Positions 18,261-31,189 of a stretch of DNA of 64,000 nucleotides are shown here, piece by piece. Numbering within the stretch: the stretch's first letter is position 1; each line of letters starts with the position of its first letter. The notes beneath the pieces were generated by a model. The model was not told the origin of the DNA. It saw nothing but the letters and a program-made list of their open reading frames with translations, and searched no databases. Made by a program: the position numbers and the translations under genes. The stretch comes from Thioalkalivibrio sp. XN8. GTDB lineage: Bacteria > Pseudomonadota > Gammaproteobacteria > Steroidobacterales > XN24. Where the stretch lies: NCBI RefSeq assembly GCF_011058255.1, contig NZ_JAALFH010000011.1, forward strand, positions 99,205 to 163,204, given 5' to 3'.

Positions 18261-18737
18261 ATGACTTTCGGATCCCTGTTGCAACCCGGCCGCGTGCTCG
18301 GCAATGTCGAGGCTCGCAGCAAGAAACACGCCCTCGATATCCTGAGCGAGCTGCTGTCCTCGGCCGCCGACCTGGACCAGGGGGACGTGTTCCAGAGCCT
18401 CATCGCCCGCGAGAAGCTCGGCTGCACCGCCATCGAGAACGGCATCGCCATTCCGCACGGCCGCCTGAGCGAGCTGGAAGCTCCGGTGGGCGCCTTTCTC
18501 AAGCTGTCCAAGCCGATCGATTTCGACATGCCCGACCGCGAGCCCGTGGACCTGATCTTCGGCCTGCTGGTGCCCATGCCTGCCGGGGATGTCGGCTGTC
18601 ATCACGAAGAAGTTTCGGCCATCGCGCGGGGGCTGTCGGATCACGCGCTGGCGGCAGCGCTGCGGCGCGCGAGTTCCAGCCGCGGCGTCTACGACCTGCT
18701 CGTCAGCCACGACAAGTCGCACGCGGCTTCGGCCTGA
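18261..18737 (+). CDS. ptsN: nitrogen-PTS EIIA component PtsN
   Basis: EIIA-Ntr is a phosphorelay regulator, not a sugar transporter; it influences potassium uptake, sigma-54 related functions and cell-envelope control. The 158 residues contain the phosphorylation site His in AIENGIAIPHGRLSELE and the EIIA core (PVDLIFGLLVPMPAGD). It lies between hpf and rapZ as in E. coli. The NPr gene that follows rapZ in E. coli is not here, so its phosphodonor must be encoded elsewhere. Confidence 0.95.
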   Translation: MTFGSLLQPGRVLGNVEARSKKHALDILSELLSSAADLDQGDVFQSLIAREKLGCTAIENGIAIPHGRLSELEAPVGAFLKLSKPIDFDMPDREPVDLIFGLLVPMPAGDVGCHHEEVSAIARGLSDHALAAALRRASSSRGVYDLLVSHDKSHAASA

Positions 18738-18756
18738 ACCGCGGACCGCGCCGACG

Positions 18757-19665
18757 ATGGAACTGGTAATCGTCAGCGGTCTCTCGGGTTCCGGCAAGAG
18801 CGTGGCGCTCGCCATGCTCGAAGACCTGCAGTGGTACACCCTGGATAACGTGCCGGCCCGCCTGCTGGCGCTGGTGGTGGGCGAACTGGTGGACAGCGAC
18901 GATGCCAAGTTCGAGCGCCTCGCCATCGGTCTCGACACGCGGCCGCGGCCGGAAGACCTCCCGGTGATCCGGGGCCTGCTCGAGGACCTGCGGCAGCGCG
19001 GCCTCAGCTGCCAGGTGGTCTACCTGCACGCGTCAGACAACGTCCTGGTGCAGCGCTATCTCGACACCCGCCGGCGCCACCCGCATACGCCGGCGCAGGC
19101 CGGCGACCGGACGCTGTCCTCCGCAATCAGCTTCGAGCAGGAACTGCTCGCGCCCCTGGCCGAGTCCGCCGACCTGGTGCTCGACACCAGCACCATGAGC
19201 GTGCACGAACTGCGCGACATCATCCGCAACCGCGTAGCCAACCAGCCGCGGAACGAGATCGGCCTCCAGTTCGAGTCCTTCGGCTTTCGCGAGGGCGTGC
19301 CCAAGGACGCCGATTTCGTGTTCGATGCCCGCTTCCTGCCGAATCCCTACTGGGAGGCGAAACTGCGGCCGCTGACGGGGCTCGATGCCGGCGTGATCGA
19401 GTTCCTGACAGCCAGCCCGACGGTCGAAGCTTATGTGCAGGATATCGTCCGCTTTCTCGAGACCTGGCTCGGCAGCATCGAAGCGGCGAACCGCAGTTAC
19501 CTGACCATCGCTATCGGCTGCACCGGCGGGCGGCATCGCTCGGTCTACATCGTCGAGCGGCTGGCGGCGCATTTCCAGGAGAGTTTCCCCGGGGTGTCCG
19601 TGCGGCACGCCTCGCTGGAGCGCCTCGCGGCCGAACGCGCCGAGGCCGGCGCGCGGAATCCGTAG
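18757..19665 (+). CDS. rapZ: RNase adapter protein RapZ
   Basis: RapZ binds small RNAs and directs RNase E cleavage, controlling GlmS in enterobacteria. The 302 residues start with the P-loop VSGLSGSGKSVAL (residues 6-18), followed by LDNVPARLLALV and a C-terminal phosphosugar-binding domain with IAIGCTGGRHRSVYIVERLA. The ATG at 18757 puts the P-loop at the usual place; the open frame continues upstream into ptsN without family similarity. The gene is 19 bases after ptsN. Confidence 0.95.
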   Translation: MELVIVSGLSGSGKSVALAMLEDLQWYTLDNVPARLLALVVGELVDSDDAKFERLAIGLDTRPRPEDLPVIRGLLEDLRQRGLSCQVVYLHASDNVLVQRYLDTRRRHPHTPAQAGDRTLSSAISFEQELLAPLAESADLVLDTSTMSVHELRDIIRNRVANQPRNEIGLQFESFGFREGVPKDADFVFDARFLPNPYWEAKLRPLTGLDAGVIEFLTASPTVEAYVQDIVRFLETWLGSIEAANRSYLTIAIGCTGGRHRSVYIVERLAAHFQESFPGVSVRHASLERLAAERAEAGARNP

Positions 19666-19715
19666 CCGGTGCCCGGCCGAAACCCGCAACACATCTCCCG
19701 ACACAGGATATCGCC

Positions 19716-20246
19716 GTGACCCGAGCCGCCCCGCAGATCATTGCCCTGCTCGCCGCGCTGCTGCTGGCCGCTACCGCGCATGCCGCGCCGGCCCCCGGCG
19801 CCCCGGCGCCGGCGTTCGAGCTGCCGGACCAGGCGGGGGAGATGCACCGCCTCGAGGACTATAGCGGCAAGTGGCTGGTGCTCTATTTCTATCCCAAGAA
19901 CGATACGCCGGGCTGCACCACCCAGGCCTGCGAGTTCCGTGACAACATCTTCGCCTACCGTCGGCTCGGCGCCGAGATCGTCGGCATCAGCGTCGACGAC
20001 GTGGCCAGCCACCAGGCCTTCGCCGAGAAAAACAGCCTGCCGTTTCCGCTGCTGGCCGACGAGGGCGGCGAGGTCGCGGCACGGTACGGGGTGCTGCGCA
20101 ACTTCGGGGTGATGAAGCTGGCCAGCCGCCAGACTTTCCTGGTCGCGCCGGACGGCACCATTGCGAAGCATTACGACAAGGTCGACGTCGACGAGCATTC
20201 GGCCGAGGTGCTTGCAGACCTGGAGGCGCTTGGCGCCGGCAACTAG
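19716..20246 (+). CDS. peroxiredoxin Q/BCP family, with signal peptide
   Basis: A 176-residue thiol peroxidase. The 1-Cys/2-Cys pattern of the PrxQ family is present: peroxidatic Cys67 in KNDTPGCTTQAC and resolving Cys72 five residues later. A Sec signal peptide precedes it (hydrophobic residues 8-20, then AHA), so the enzyme is probably periplasmic, unlike cytoplasmic E. coli Bcp. GTG is the start and is needed for a complete signal. It takes the place of npr at the end of the rpoN cluster. Its reductant is not shown here, although dsbD lies at the right edge of the window. Confidence 0.88.
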   Translation: MTRAAPQIIALLAALLLAATAHAAPAPGAPAPAFELPDQAGEMHRLEDYSGKWLVLYFYPKNDTPGCTTQACEFRDNIFAYRRLGAEIVGISVDDVASHQAFAEKNSLPFPLLADEGGEVAARYGVLRNFGVMKLASRQTFLVAPDGTIAKHYDKVDVDEHSAEVLADLEALGAGN

Positions 20247-20249
20247 GGT

Positions 20250-20274
20250 GGGGACTGTCCCCGGGACAGTCCCC
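20250..20274. repeat. perfect 25-base palindrome, REP-like
   Basis: GGGGACTGTCCC and its exact complement GGGACAGTCCCC are separated by one C, directly after the peroxiredoxin stop and upstream of sulP. The motif GGGGACTGTCCCC recalls short palindromic repeats common in other proteobacterial genomes. No T tract follows. It may act as a transcript-end structure between two co-directional genes. Confidence 0.7.
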
Positions 20275-20335
20275 AGCTTGCCGGGGGACCGTGCCTTGAC
20301 TATCGTGCAGGCACGCGTTTGACAGGCTGCAGGCC

Positions 20336-22054
20336 GTGCCCTCCCGAGCATTGAAATTCTTCCCGATCTTCCACTGGGCGCCGCTGGCCACGCGGCAGGA
20401 CCTGGCGGGGGATCTTGCCGCCGCGGCCATTACGACCATCCTGCTGGTGCCCCAGGGGCTGGCCTACGCCATGGTGGCCGGGCTGCCGCCGGTCGTCGGC
20501 CTCTACGCTTCGGTGCTCCCGGCGATCCTCTACGCTTTACTCGGCACCAGCCGGAACCTGTCGGTCGGTCCCGCCTCGGTGGCCGCCATCATGGTGGCCG
20601 CAGCCACGGTCCATGCGGGCAGCGACGTCGATCCCGTCGCCGCGGCGCTGATCCTGTCGGCGCTGTCCGGCCTGATCCTGCTGAGCATGGGCCTGTTGCG
20701 GATGGGCGTGTTCGCCAACCTGCTGAGCCAGCCGGTGCTGACGGGTTTCTCCAGCGGCGCCGCGATCGTGATCATGGCCGACCAGCTGCGGCATTTCGCC
20801 GGCATCGAGCTGCCTTCGGGGCTGCATCCGCACGAGGTGGTGGCTTATCTCGGGGCCCGCGCCGCGATTCTCAACCCGGAGACGCTCGCAGTCGGCGGCC
20901 TGGCCCTGCTGCTGCTGCTGGCGAGCGCCGGCTCGACTTGGGCCGGCCGGCGGCTGCGCATGCTGGCGGCCCGCCTGGCCCCGGTGGTGGTGCTGGCGCT
21001 CGCCACCGGCGCGGTGGTCGCCTTCGGCCTGGAGCGCGTCCCGCTGGTGGGCGCGATCACGACCCGGCCGCCGATGCTGGATCTCGAGATGCCGGGCCTC
21101 AGCACCTGGATCGACCTGCTGCCCTCGGCGGCCCTGATCAGCATCATCGTGTTCGTCGAAAGTGTCAGCATCGGCAAGTACCTGGCGGCCCGGCGCCGCG
21201 AAACCGTGGACGCCGACCAGGAACTGGTCGCGCTGGGCGCCGCCAACCTCGGCTCGGCGCTGTCGGGCGCCATGCCGGTGGCCGGCAGCTTCAGCCGCAG
21301 CATGGTGAACTTCAACTCGGGGGCGCGGACCCAGTTCTCCTCCATTTTCCTCGCGCTCTTCACTGCGGCGACGCTGCTCCTGTTCGCGCCGCTGTTCAGC
21401 GGCCTGCCCAAGGCGGCGCTGGCGGCCATCATCATCGTGGCGGTCGCCGGCCTGGTGGACCTGCGCTCGATCCCGGAGACCTGGCGCTACAGCAAGGCCG
21501 ACGGCGCCTCCAACCTGGTGACCTTCCTCGGCGTGCTGGCCTACGGCGTGGAGGCGGGGCTGGTGATGGGCGTGCTGCTGTCGGTGCTGCTCTACATCTG
21601 GCGCACCGGGCACCCCAACATCGCGGTGGTCGGCCGGCTGCCCCACTCGACCGAGTTCCGCAGCGTCGCGCGGCACCAGGTGGAGACCTGGCCGGAGATC
21701 CTGCTGGTGCGGGTGGACGAGAACCTGTACTTCGCCAACGTCGGCAATGTGCAGGACATGATCACCCGCGAGTTCGAGCAGCGGCCCGGGATCAAGCACC
21801 TGGTGCTGGTGATGAGCGGCGTCGGCTTCGTCGATTCCAGCGCCCTGCGCACGCTCCAGGCGGCCGCGGAGAACCTGCGCGCCGCCGGCGTCACGGTCCA
21901 TCTGGCGGACGTCAAGGGCCCGGTCATGGACCGCCTGCGGCGCACCAGGATCTTCGAGCAGCTGGCGCCCGGCCAGGTCTTCCCCACCGCGCAGGTAGCC
22001 GTCACCGCGCTGTCCCGCGCGGCCGAGCGCGAGAAGGAACTGATCCCGCTCTAG
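20336..22054 (+). CDS. SulP/SLC26 family anion transporter with STAS domain
   Basis: A 572-residue inner-membrane transporter of the SulP family (sulfate, bicarbonate or other anions by cotransport or exchange). The transport domain covers about residues 1-420, with the signature [21 protein letters not shown] near residue 40 and [22 protein letters not shown]-terminal STAS domain follows (about 440-555), with [15 protein letters not shown], the site that is regulated in other family members. GTG at 20336 is the start. It stands alone and converges on pyk with a 17-base gap. The carried anion cannot be read from sequence. Confidence 0.88.
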   Translation: MPSRALKFFPIFHWAPLATRQDLAGDLAAAAITTILLVPQGLAYAMVAGLPPVVGLYASVLPAILYALLGTSRNLSVGPASVAAIMVAAATVHAGSDVDPVAAALILSALSGLILLSMGLLRMGVFANLLSQPVLTGFSSGAAIVIMADQLRHFAGIELPSGLHPHEVVAYLGARAAILNPETLAVGGLALLLLLASAGSTWAGRRLRMLAARLAPVVVLALATGAVVAFGLERVPLVGAITTRPPMLDLEMPGLSTWIDLLPSAALISIIVFVESVSIGKYLAARRRETVDADQELVALGAANLGSALSGAMPVAGSFSRSMVNFNSGARTQFSSIFLALFTAATLLLFAPLFSGLPKAALAAIIIVAVAGLVDLRSIPETWRYSKADGASNLVTFLGVLAYGVEAGLVMGVLLSVLLYIWRTGHPNIAVVGRLPHSTEFRSVARHQVETWPEILLVRVDENLYFANVGNVQDMITREFEQRPGIKHLVLVMSGVGFVDSSALRTLQAAAENLRAAGVTVHLADVKGPVMDRLRRTRIFEQLAPGQVFPTAQVAVTALSRAAEREKELIPL

Positions 22055-22071
22055 GCGCCGGCCTGCTCCGC

Positions 22072-23496
22072 TCAGGGCGCGGACAGGATCCGCAGGGAAT
22101 TGGTGCCGCCCGCGATGCCGGCGGCATGGCCCTCGGTCAGCAGGATGCGGTCACCGGAAGCGACCAGGCCGCGATCCAGCAGGGCGCGGCAGACGGCCTC
22201 GGATTCGGCCTCGCCCCGCTGCGCGAGCACGTCGAAGGGCACGGGATAGACGCCGCGATAAAGCGCCACGCGGCGGCGCGTGGCCTCGTTCCGGCTGAAG
22301 GCGTAGATGGGGATGCCCGAGCGGATCCGGGACATCCACAGGGCGGTGTTGCCGGACTCCGTCAGGGCCACGATGGCGCGCACGTCCATGTGGTTGGCGG
22401 TGTACATGGCGGCCATCGCGATCGCCTCGTCGGTGCGCTGGAAGACTTCGTCCATGCGGTGATGCGAGGTCGAAGTGACCCGTTGCCGCTCGGCAGCGCG
22501 GCAGGCGCTGGCCATCGCCTCCACGGCCTTCACCGGATGCCGCCCCACGGCCGTCTCCCCGGACAGCATGACCGCGTCGGTGCCGTCGATCACCGCATTG
22601 GCGACGTCGGAAACCTCGGCGCGCGTCGGAATCGGCTCGTGGATCATCGACTCCATCATCTGGGTCGCAGTGATCACGACCCTGTTGTGCGCCCGCGCGA
22701 TGCGGATGATGTTCTTCTGCACCCCGGGCACCTCGGCGAAACCGATCTCCACGCCCAGGTCGCCGCGCGCCACCATGACCACTTCGCTGGCGCCGGCGAT
22801 CTCCTCGATATGAGCCACCGCCTCGGCCCGCTCGATCTTCGCCACCAGCGGGGCTTCGCCGCCCGCTGCGCGCAGCAGCCCGCGCGCCTCATCCATGTCG
22901 GCCGCGTCGCGCGGGAAGGAAACGGCCAGGTAGTCGAGCTCCAGCCGCGCCGCCAGCTCGATGTCGCCGCGGTCCTTGTCGGTCAGCGCCCCGGCGGACA
23001 AGCCGCCGCCCTGGCGGTTGATGCCCTTGCCGCCGCTGAGCGTGCCACCGACCCGGACCACGCATTCCACGCGGCTGCCGGCCACCCGCTCGACGTCGAG
23101 CGTGATGGCGCCGTCATTCAGCAGCAGGGTGTCGCCCGGGCGGACGTCACGCGGCAGGTCCCGGTAGGTGACCCCGACCGCGCCCTGGTCGCCGGCGTCC
23201 GCCGCCAGCCCGGCGTCGAGGACGAACGGCGCCCCGTCGGCCAGCTCGATCGCGCCGCCGGCGAATCGCTCGATACGAATCTTCGGGCCCTGGAGGTCGC
23301 CGAGCACCGCCACGTCCCGTCCGAGCGCGGCGGCAGCCTGCCGGACCTCCCGCACCCGGCGTTCGCGATCGGCCGCGGTCCCGTGCGAGAAGTTCAGCCT
23401 CACCACGTCGGTGCCGGCCCGCAGCATCTGCTCCAGCACGCCCGGCCGGTCGGTGGCCGGACCGAGGGTGGCGACGATCTTGGTGCGCTTCAGCAA
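22072..23496 (-). CDS. pyk: pyruvate kinase
   Basis: Pyruvate kinase makes pyruvate and ATP from PEP and ADP, the last step of glycolysis. The 474 residues start KRTKIVATLGPATDRPGV and include the substrate Arg/Asn (VRLNFSHG), LGDLQGPKIRIERF, the catalytic Lys region (PLVAKIERAEAV), MVARGDLGVEIGF and the signature VITATQMMESM. The B domain is complete. It is the last gene of tkt-gap-pgk-pyk. The aldolase gene that often follows is not here; the next gene is the convergent sulP. Confidence 0.96.
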   Translation of the reverse strand: MLKRTKIVATLGPATDRPGVLEQMLRAGTDVVRLNFSHGTAADRERRVREVRQAAAALGRDVAVLGDLQGPKIRIERFAGGAIELADGAPFVLDAGLAADAGDQGAVGVTYRDLPRDVRPGDTLLLNDGAITLDVERVAGSRVECVVRVGGTLSGGKGINRQGGGLSAGALTDKDRGDIELAARLELDYLAVSFPRDAADMDEARGLLRAAGGEAPLVAKIERAEAVAHIEEIAGASEVVMVARGDLGVEIGFAEVPGVQKNIIRIARAHNRVVITATQMMESMIHEPIPTRAEVSDVANAVIDGTDAVMLSGETAVGRHPVKAVEAMASACRAAERQRVTSTSHHRMDEVFQRTDEAIAMAAMYTANHMDVRAIVALTESGNTALWMSRIRSGIPIYAFSRNEATRRRVALYRGVYPVPFDVLAQRGEAESEAVCRALLDRGLVASGDRILLTEGHAAGIAGGTNSLRILSAP

Positions 23497-23506
23497 GGGC
23501 CGGCGC

Positions 23507-24685
23507 TCAATCCCGCGCCCGCTGCTCGAGCATGGCCACCGCGGGCAGCGTGCGGCCCTCGATGAACTCGAGGAAGGCGCCGCCGCCGGTGGAGACGTAA
23601 GAGATCCGGTCCGTCAGGCCGAAGGCGTCCAGCGCGGCCAGCGTGTCACCGCCCCCGGCGATGGAGAAGGCCTCGCTCGCCGCCACCGCCTCGGCCAGGG
23701 CGCGCGTCCCCGCGGCGAAGCGTTCATCCTCGAACACGCCCACCGGCCCGTTCCACACGATGGTGCCTGCGCGCGCCAGGACGGTGCCGTAGGCACTGGA
23801 GGTCGCGGGGCCGACGTCCAGGATCATTTCGTCGGCCCGGACTTCGGCGATTGGCCGCAGGGCCACCTCGTGGTGAGTCTCCAGGCCCTGCGCCACGACC
23901 ACGTCCACGGGCAGCGGGATCTCGGCGCCCCGCTCGCGCGCCTTGGCGACCAGCGCGCGGGTATCGTCCAGCAGGTCCGGCTCGTAGAGCGACTTGCCCA
24001 CACCGTGGCCGGCCGCCGCGATGAAGTTGTTGGCGATGCCGCCGCCCACGATCAGCTGGTCCACCTTGTCGAGCAGGGTCTCCAGCACGGTGAGCTTGGT
24101 CGAGACCTTGGAGCCTCCGACGATGGCGACCAGCGGCCGGGCCGGCGCGTGCAGCGCCTGGCCGAGGGCCTCCAGCTCGGCCGCGAGCAGGGGCCCGGCG
24201 CAGGCCACCGGGGCGAAGCGCGCCACGCCGTGGGTGCTCGCCTGGGCGCGATGCGCCGTACCGAAAGCATCCATCACGAAGACATCGCACAGCGCCGCCA
24301 TGCGCCGCGCGAGGCCCTCGTCGTCCTTCTTCTCCCCCTTGTTGAAGCGGACGTTCTCGCACAGCACGACCTCGCCCGGCTCCACCTCGACGCCGTCGAG
24401 CCAGTCGCGCTCCAGGCGCACCGGCTGACCCAGCAGGCCTGACAGGTGCTCGGCGACCGGCGCCAGCGAGTACTCGGGGTCGAATTCGCCCTCGGTGGGC
24501 CGGCCCAGGTGCGACAGCAGCATCACGGCGGCGCCCTTGTCGAGGGCCAGGCGGATGGTCGGCAACGACGCCCTGATACGGGCGTCGCTGGCCACCTTGC
24601 CGTCCTCGACGGGCACGTTCAGGTCCTCGCGGACCAGGACCCGCTTGCCGGCCAGGTCGAGGTCCGCCATGCGGATCACGTCCAT
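23507..24685 (-). CDS. pgk: phosphoglycerate kinase
   Basis: PGK transfers phosphate from 1,3-bisphosphoglycerate to ADP. The 392 residues match the usual size. The start reads [22 protein letters not shown] and is followed by SHLGRPTEG. The basic phosphate-site His/Arg lie in [12 protein letters not shown] and the nucleotide-side motifs in [13 protein letters not shown] and [13 protein letters not shown]. It lies between gap (7-base gap) and pyk (10-base gap), so the operon is tight. Confidence 0.97.
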   Translation of the reverse strand: MDVIRMADLDLAGKRVLVREDLNVPVEDGKVASDARIRASLPTIRLALDKGAAVMLLSHLGRPTEGEFDPEYSLAPVAEHLSGLLGQPVRLERDWLDGVEVEPGEVVLCENVRFNKGEKKDDEGLARRMAALCDVFVMDAFGTAHRAQASTHGVARFAPVACAGPLLAAELEALGQALHAPARPLVAIVGGSKVSTKLTVLETLLDKVDQLIVGGGIANNFIAAAGHGVGKSLYEPDLLDDTRALVAKARERGAEIPLPVDVVVAQGLETHHEVALRPIAEVRADEMILDVGPATSSAYGTVLARAGTIVWNGPVGVFEDERFAAGTRALAEAVAASEAFSIAGGGDTLAALDAFGLTDRISYVSTGGGAFLEFIEGRTLPAVAMLEQRARD

Positions 24686-24692
24686 CGCCGGC

Positions 24693-25706
24693 CTACTTGG
24701 CGTTGACCAGCGCGATGGTGGTGTCGAGCATCCGGTTGGAGAAGCCCCACTCGTTGTCGTACCAGGCGCAGATCTTCACCAGGCGCTGGTCGACCACGCG
24801 GGTCAGCGATGCCTCGTAGACCGAAGAGCGCGGGTCATGGTTGAAATCGATCGACACCAGCGGCTCGCGGTTGATGCCGAGGATGCCCTTGAGCGGGCCC
24901 TGGGCAGCCGCCTCCAGCACCTGGTCGATCTCTTCCTTGCTGGTGTCGCGGGCCGCGGTGAAGGTCAAATCGACCATCGACACGTTGATGGTCGGCACCC
25001 GGATGGCGAAGCCGTCCAGCTTGCCGGCCAGTTCCGGCAGCACCAGTCCGACCGCCGCCGCGGCGCCGGTCTTGGTCGGGATCATGGACATGGTGGCCGA
25101 GCGCGCCCGGCGCAGGTCCGAGTGAAAGACGTCGGTCAGCACCTGGTCGTTGGTGTAGGCATGGATAGTGGTCATCAGGCCATGTACCACGCCGATGGAC
25201 TGGTGCAGCGGGTGCACCAGCGGCGCCAGGCAGTTGGTGGTGCAGGAAGCGTTGGAGATGACCTCGTCGGAGGCCTTCAGGGTCTCGTGGTTGACGCCGT
25301 ACACCACCGTCGCATCCACGTCCTTGCCGCCGGGGGCCGAGATGATCACCTTCTTCGCGCCGGCCTGGAGGTGGGCGGAGGCTTTCTCCTTGCTGGTGAA
25401 CAACCCGGTGCACTCCAGCACCACGTCGACGCCGAGCGCCTTCCACGGCAGGTTCGCCGGGTTGCGCTCGGCCAGCACGCGGATGCGGTCGCCATTCACC
25501 ACCAGGCTGTCGCCGTCGACGCTGACGTCGCCCGAGAACTTGCCGTGCGTCGTGTCGTAGCGGGTCAGGTGGGCATTGGTATTCGCGTCGCCCAGGTCGT
25601 TGATCGCGACGATGCTGATCTCGCCGGTGCGGCCCGACTCGTACAGCCCGCGCAGGATGTTGCGGCCGATGCGGCCATAACCGTTGATGCCAACCTTGAT
25701 CGCCAT
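24693..25706 (-). CDS. gap: glyceraldehyde-3-phosphate dehydrogenase, type I
   Basis: GAPDH oxidises glyceraldehyde-3-phosphate to 1,3-bisphosphoglycerate. The ATG at 25706 gives [16 protein letters not shown], the standard Rossmann start; an in-frame extension upstream is a shadow inside tkt. Catalytic Cys155 lies in [13 protein letters not shown]. The C-terminal part has [14 protein letters not shown]. The 337 residues match the family. Asp in AINDLGDA after the second strand suggests NAD specificity. It is 59 bases downstream of tkt. Confidence 0.96.
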   Translation of the reverse strand: MAIKVGINGYGRIGRNILRGLYESGRTGEISIVAINDLGDANTNAHLTRYDTTHGKFSGDVSVDGDSLVVNGDRIRVLAERNPANLPWKALGVDVVLECTGLFTSKEKASAHLQAGAKKVIISAPGGKDVDATVVYGVNHETLKASDEVISNASCTTNCLAPLVHPLHQSIGVVHGLMTTIHAYTNDQVLTDVFHSDLRRARSATMSMIPTKTGAAAAVGLVLPELAGKLDGFAIRVPTINVSMVDLTFTAARDTSKEEIDQVLEAAAQGPLKGILGINREPLVSIDFNHDPRSSVYEASLTRVVDQRLVKICAWYDNEWGFSNRMLDTTIALVNAK

Positions 25707-25765
25707 GGTCTTTCTCCTTGCCTGCCGCCCCGCCTGGCGACGGGGAGCGATTGACGCTGATGAAA

Positions 25766-27760
25766 CTAGAGCAGTGCGCGCAGCCTCTCGGCCACCCGTT
25801 CCGCCGTGAAACCGAAATGTTCGAACAGTGCCGGGGCCGGCGCCGAGGCGCCGAAGCGCTCGATCCCGACCACGTCCCCGGCGTCGCCCACCAGCGGGTG
25901 CCAGCTGTCCGGGACGCCCGCCTCCACCGCCAGCCGCGCCCTGATCGCCGGCGGCAGCACCGCCTCGCGCCAGGCCGCGTCCTGCGCCCGGAAGGCCTCG
26001 ATGCAAGGCATCGAGACGACCCGGACGCCGATCCCGTCGGCCCCCAGCAGCTCGGCGGCTGCCACGGCCAGCGCCACTTCCGAACCGGTGGCGATGATGA
26101 TGGCCGCCGGGGCGCTCTCGGCCTCCCTCAGTACATAGCCGCCGCGGCGGATCGCCACCACCTGGTCTTCGCTGCGGGCCTGCGGCGGCAGGCCCTGGCG
26201 TGACAGCGCCAGCACCGTCGGCGTGGCCGTGCTCTCGATAGCGTCGCGCCAGGCCACGGCCGTCTCCGCCTGGTCACAGGGCCGCCACACCCGCAGGTTG
26301 GGGATCAGCCGCAGGCTCGCGAGATGCTCGATCGGCTGGTGGGTCGGGCCGTCCTCGCCGAGGCCGATGGAATCGTGCGTGTAGACCAGCGTGACCGGCT
26401 GGTGCATCAGCGCCGCCATGCGGACCGCGTTGCGGGCGTAGTCCGAGAACACCAGGAAGGTGCCGCCGTAGGGCTTGCAGCCGCCGTGCAGCGCCATGCC
26501 GTTCATGATGGCAGTCATGCCGAACTCGCGGACGCCGTAGTGCAGGTAATTGCCGTCGAAGTCGCCTGCGGCAATGCGGCGGCTGCCCTTGAAAAAGGTG
26601 TTGTTGGAGCCGCTCAGGTCGGCCGAGCCGCCGACGAGCTCCGGCAGCATCGGGCCGAACCCGTCCAGCGCCAGCTCCGAGGCCTTGCGGGTCGCGACCG
26701 CCTTGTCGCTGGCGGCCAGCCGCGCAATTACGGCGTCGGCCGCCTCGTCCCAGCCGGCGGGCAGCTCACCGGCCAGGCGCCGCCGCAGCTCGGCGTGCTC
26801 CTCCGGGTATTCGCCGGCATATGCCCGCATCAGCTCGGACCAGGCCGCCTCCGCCGCCGCGCCCCGTTCCCGCGCGTCCCAGGCCGAACGGATGTCGTCC
26901 GGGATGACGAAAGGCTCGTGGGGCCAGCCGATATTGGCGCGCGTGGCCGCCACTTCCTCCGCGCCGAGCGCCGCGCCATGGGTCGCCTCGGTGCCCTGCT
27001 TGTTCGGCGCGCCCCAGCCGATCACGGTCCGGCAGCAGATGAGGGTCGGGCGGCCGGTCTCGGCGCGCGCCGCCTCGATCGCGGCCTGCACGGCCTCCGG
27101 GTCATGGCCGTCCACCGCCGGCACCACGTGCCAGCCGTAGGCCGCGAAACGGGCAGGCGTGTCGTCGGTGAACCAGCCCTCGACCTCGCCGTCGATGGAG
27201 ATCCCGTTGTCGTCGTAGAAGGCGACGAGCTTGCCCAGCCCCAGCGTGCCGGCCAGCGAGCAGGCCTCGTGCGACACGCCTTCCATCAGGCAGCCGTCGC
27301 CGGTGAACACCCAGGTGTGGTGGTCGACGACCTCGAAGCCCGGCCGGTTGAAACGAGCCGCCAGCACCCGCTCGGCAATGGCCATGCCGACCGCGTTGGC
27401 CAGCCCCTGGCCCAGCGGTCCGGTGGTGGTCTCGACGCCCATTTCGGGCTCGTATTCCGGGTGGCCGGCGGTGCGGTAGCCGAACTGCCGGAAGTTGCGG
27501 ATCTCGTCCATGCTCAAGGGATAGCCGGCGAGATGCAGCAAGGAGTACAGGAGCATCGAGCCGTGGCCGTTGGACACCACGAAGCGGTCGCGGTTGGGCC
27601 AGCGGGGGTTGCCGGGATTGTGGCGAAGGAAATCGTTCCACAGCACTTCCGCGATGTCGGCCATGCCCATGGGCATGCCCGGATGACCGGAATTGGCCTG
27701 CTGGACGGCGTCCATGCTCAACGCGCGGATGGCGTTGGCGAGATCTCTACGCGAGGGCAT
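25766..27760 (-). CDS. tkt: transketolase
   Basis: Transketolase is the thiamine-diphosphate enzyme that links glycolysis to the pentose phosphate pathway. The 664 residues show the usual three domains: an N-terminal PP domain with [17 protein letters not shown] and the ThDP/metal motif [13 protein letters not shown]...DDNGISIDG, a Pyr domain with [18 protein letters not shown] and [16 protein letters not shown], and a C-terminal domain. It is the first gene of tkt-gap-pgk-pyk. A candidate promoter lies about 100 bases upstream. Confidence 0.97.
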   Translation of the reverse strand: MPSRRDLANAIRALSMDAVQQANSGHPGMPMGMADIAEVLWNDFLRHNPGNPRWPNRDRFVVSNGHGSMLLYSLLHLAGYPLSMDEIRNFRQFGYRTAGHPEYEPEMGVETTTGPLGQGLANAVGMAIAERVLAARFNRPGFEVVDHHTWVFTGDGCLMEGVSHEACSLAGTLGLGKLVAFYDDNGISIDGEVEGWFTDDTPARFAAYGWHVVPAVDGHDPEAVQAAIEAARAETGRPTLICCRTVIGWGAPNKQGTEATHGAALGAEEVAATRANIGWPHEPFVIPDDIRSAWDARERGAAAEAAWSELMRAYAGEYPEEHAELRRRLAGELPAGWDEAADAVIARLAASDKAVATRKASELALDGFGPMLPELVGGSADLSGSNNTFFKGSRRIAAGDFDGNYLHYGVREFGMTAIMNGMALHGGCKPYGGTFLVFSDYARNAVRMAALMHQPVTLVYTHDSIGLGEDGPTHQPIEHLASLRLIPNLRVWRPCDQAETAVAWRDAIESTATPTVLALSRQGLPPQARSEDQVVAIRRGGYVLREAESAPAAIIIATGSEVALAVAAAELLGADGIGVRVVSMPCIEAFRAQDAAWREAVLPPAIRARLAVEAGVPDSWHPLVGDAGDVVGIERFGASAPAPALFEHFGFTAERVAERLRALL

Positions 27761-27858
27761 CTACGCTCCGAAAAGGCAGCTGGCGGGTAAACTGGGCATG
27801 TTCGCCCAATCGGGCGCCAGCGGCAAGCCCGGCGAGCGCGAGCGCAAGCGGCATCCGC

Positions 27859-27864
27859 AGTATA
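27859..27864 (-). promoter_or_regulatory. candidate -10 box for the tkt operon
   Basis: On the minus strand CTGAATATACTGCGG gives TATACT about 100 bases before the tkt start, within the gap after the thioredoxin-fold gene. The -35 region at 17 bases (GTTCAT) is weak. Confidence 0.38.
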
Positions 27865-27879
27865 TTCAGCGACTTGCGC

Positions 27880-28434
27880 TCATGAACGCCACTTGATCGA
27901 GCAGCCGACCGAGGGCAGCTGCGGCTCCGGCGCGGTCCCCGTCGCAGCCACCTGGCGCATGGCCTCGAACAGCTCCCGGTCCGCCTCGGGCGCCGCGCGG
28001 CCCGGGGTGGCCGCATCCAGCCGCCCGCGGTAGCGCAGCTTCAGCCCGGCGTCGTAGCCGAAGAAGTCCGGCGTGCACACCGCCCCGAAGGCCCGCGCTA
28101 CGGCCTGCGATTCGTCCAGCAGGTAGGGGAAGCTGAAACCCGCTTCATGAGCGAGCCGGGCCATCGCCTCCGGCCCGTCCTGGGGATAGGCCGCGATATC
28201 GTTGGGCATGATGGCCACGCTGCGCACGCCGTGTCCTGCCAGCTCCCGGCAGTCGCGGACGATGCGGGCCAGCGCCGCCTGCACGTAGGGGCAGTGATTG
28301 CAGATGAACATGACGAGCGTGCCCTGCTCGCCGCGGCAGTCCGCCAGGCTCCAGCGGCGGCCCGCCGGATCGGGCAACAGGAAGTCCGGCGCGGGGGCGC
28401 CGAGCTCGACAGCGGGGGTTTCGGTACGGGCCAT
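27880..28434 (-). CDS. thioredoxin-fold protein of the AhpC/TSA-like (Redoxin) type
   Basis: A 184-residue cytoplasmic protein (no signal peptide) with a thioredoxin fold. The start [17 protein letters not shown] is typical of redoxins, and the active site is Cys45-N-H-Cys48 in [15 protein letters not shown], a CxxC seen in the family often annotated as thioredoxin-family or alkyl-hydroperoxide-reductase-like proteins. [15 protein letters not shown] and [17 protein letters not shown] are further family traits. The partner is unknown. It is divergent from metK and precedes tkt on the same strand. Confidence 0.85.
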   Translation of the reverse strand: MARTETPAVELGAPAPDFLLPDPAGRRWSLADCRGEQGTLVMFICNHCPYVQAALARIVRDCRELAGHGVRSVAIMPNDIAAYPQDGPEAMARLAHEAGFSFPYLLDESQAVARAFGAVCTPDFFGYDAGLKLRYRGRLDAATPGRAAPEADRELFEAMRQVAATGTAPEPQLPSVGCSIKWRS

Positions 28435-28481
28435 GTGCTCCTCCTCGGCGGCACTGCGGGGCCAGCCGGCCTCTCTGCCGG

Positions 28482-28487
28482 TATACT
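28482..28487 (+). promoter_or_regulatory. candidate -10 box for metK
   Basis: TATACT in GCCGGTATACTATCGG lies 36 bases before the metK ATG. No good -35 is seen. I looked for SAM and SAH riboswitch cores before metK and in the metK-ahcY gap and found none. Confidence 0.38.
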
Positions 28488-28523
28488 ATCGGACTTTTTC
28501 CGCCCCCTGATGGAACCCGACGC

Positions 28524-29678
<1,155 letters not shown>

Positions 29679-29766
29679 GTTTCCAGCGAAGGCCTTCCCG
29701 AACGGACCACGAGGCCTGCCAGCACCGCCGCCGGCGGCGCGCAGACCCCGACATTATGGAGCGATC

Positions 29767-31185
<1,419 letters not shown>

Positions 31186-31189
31186 GGGC

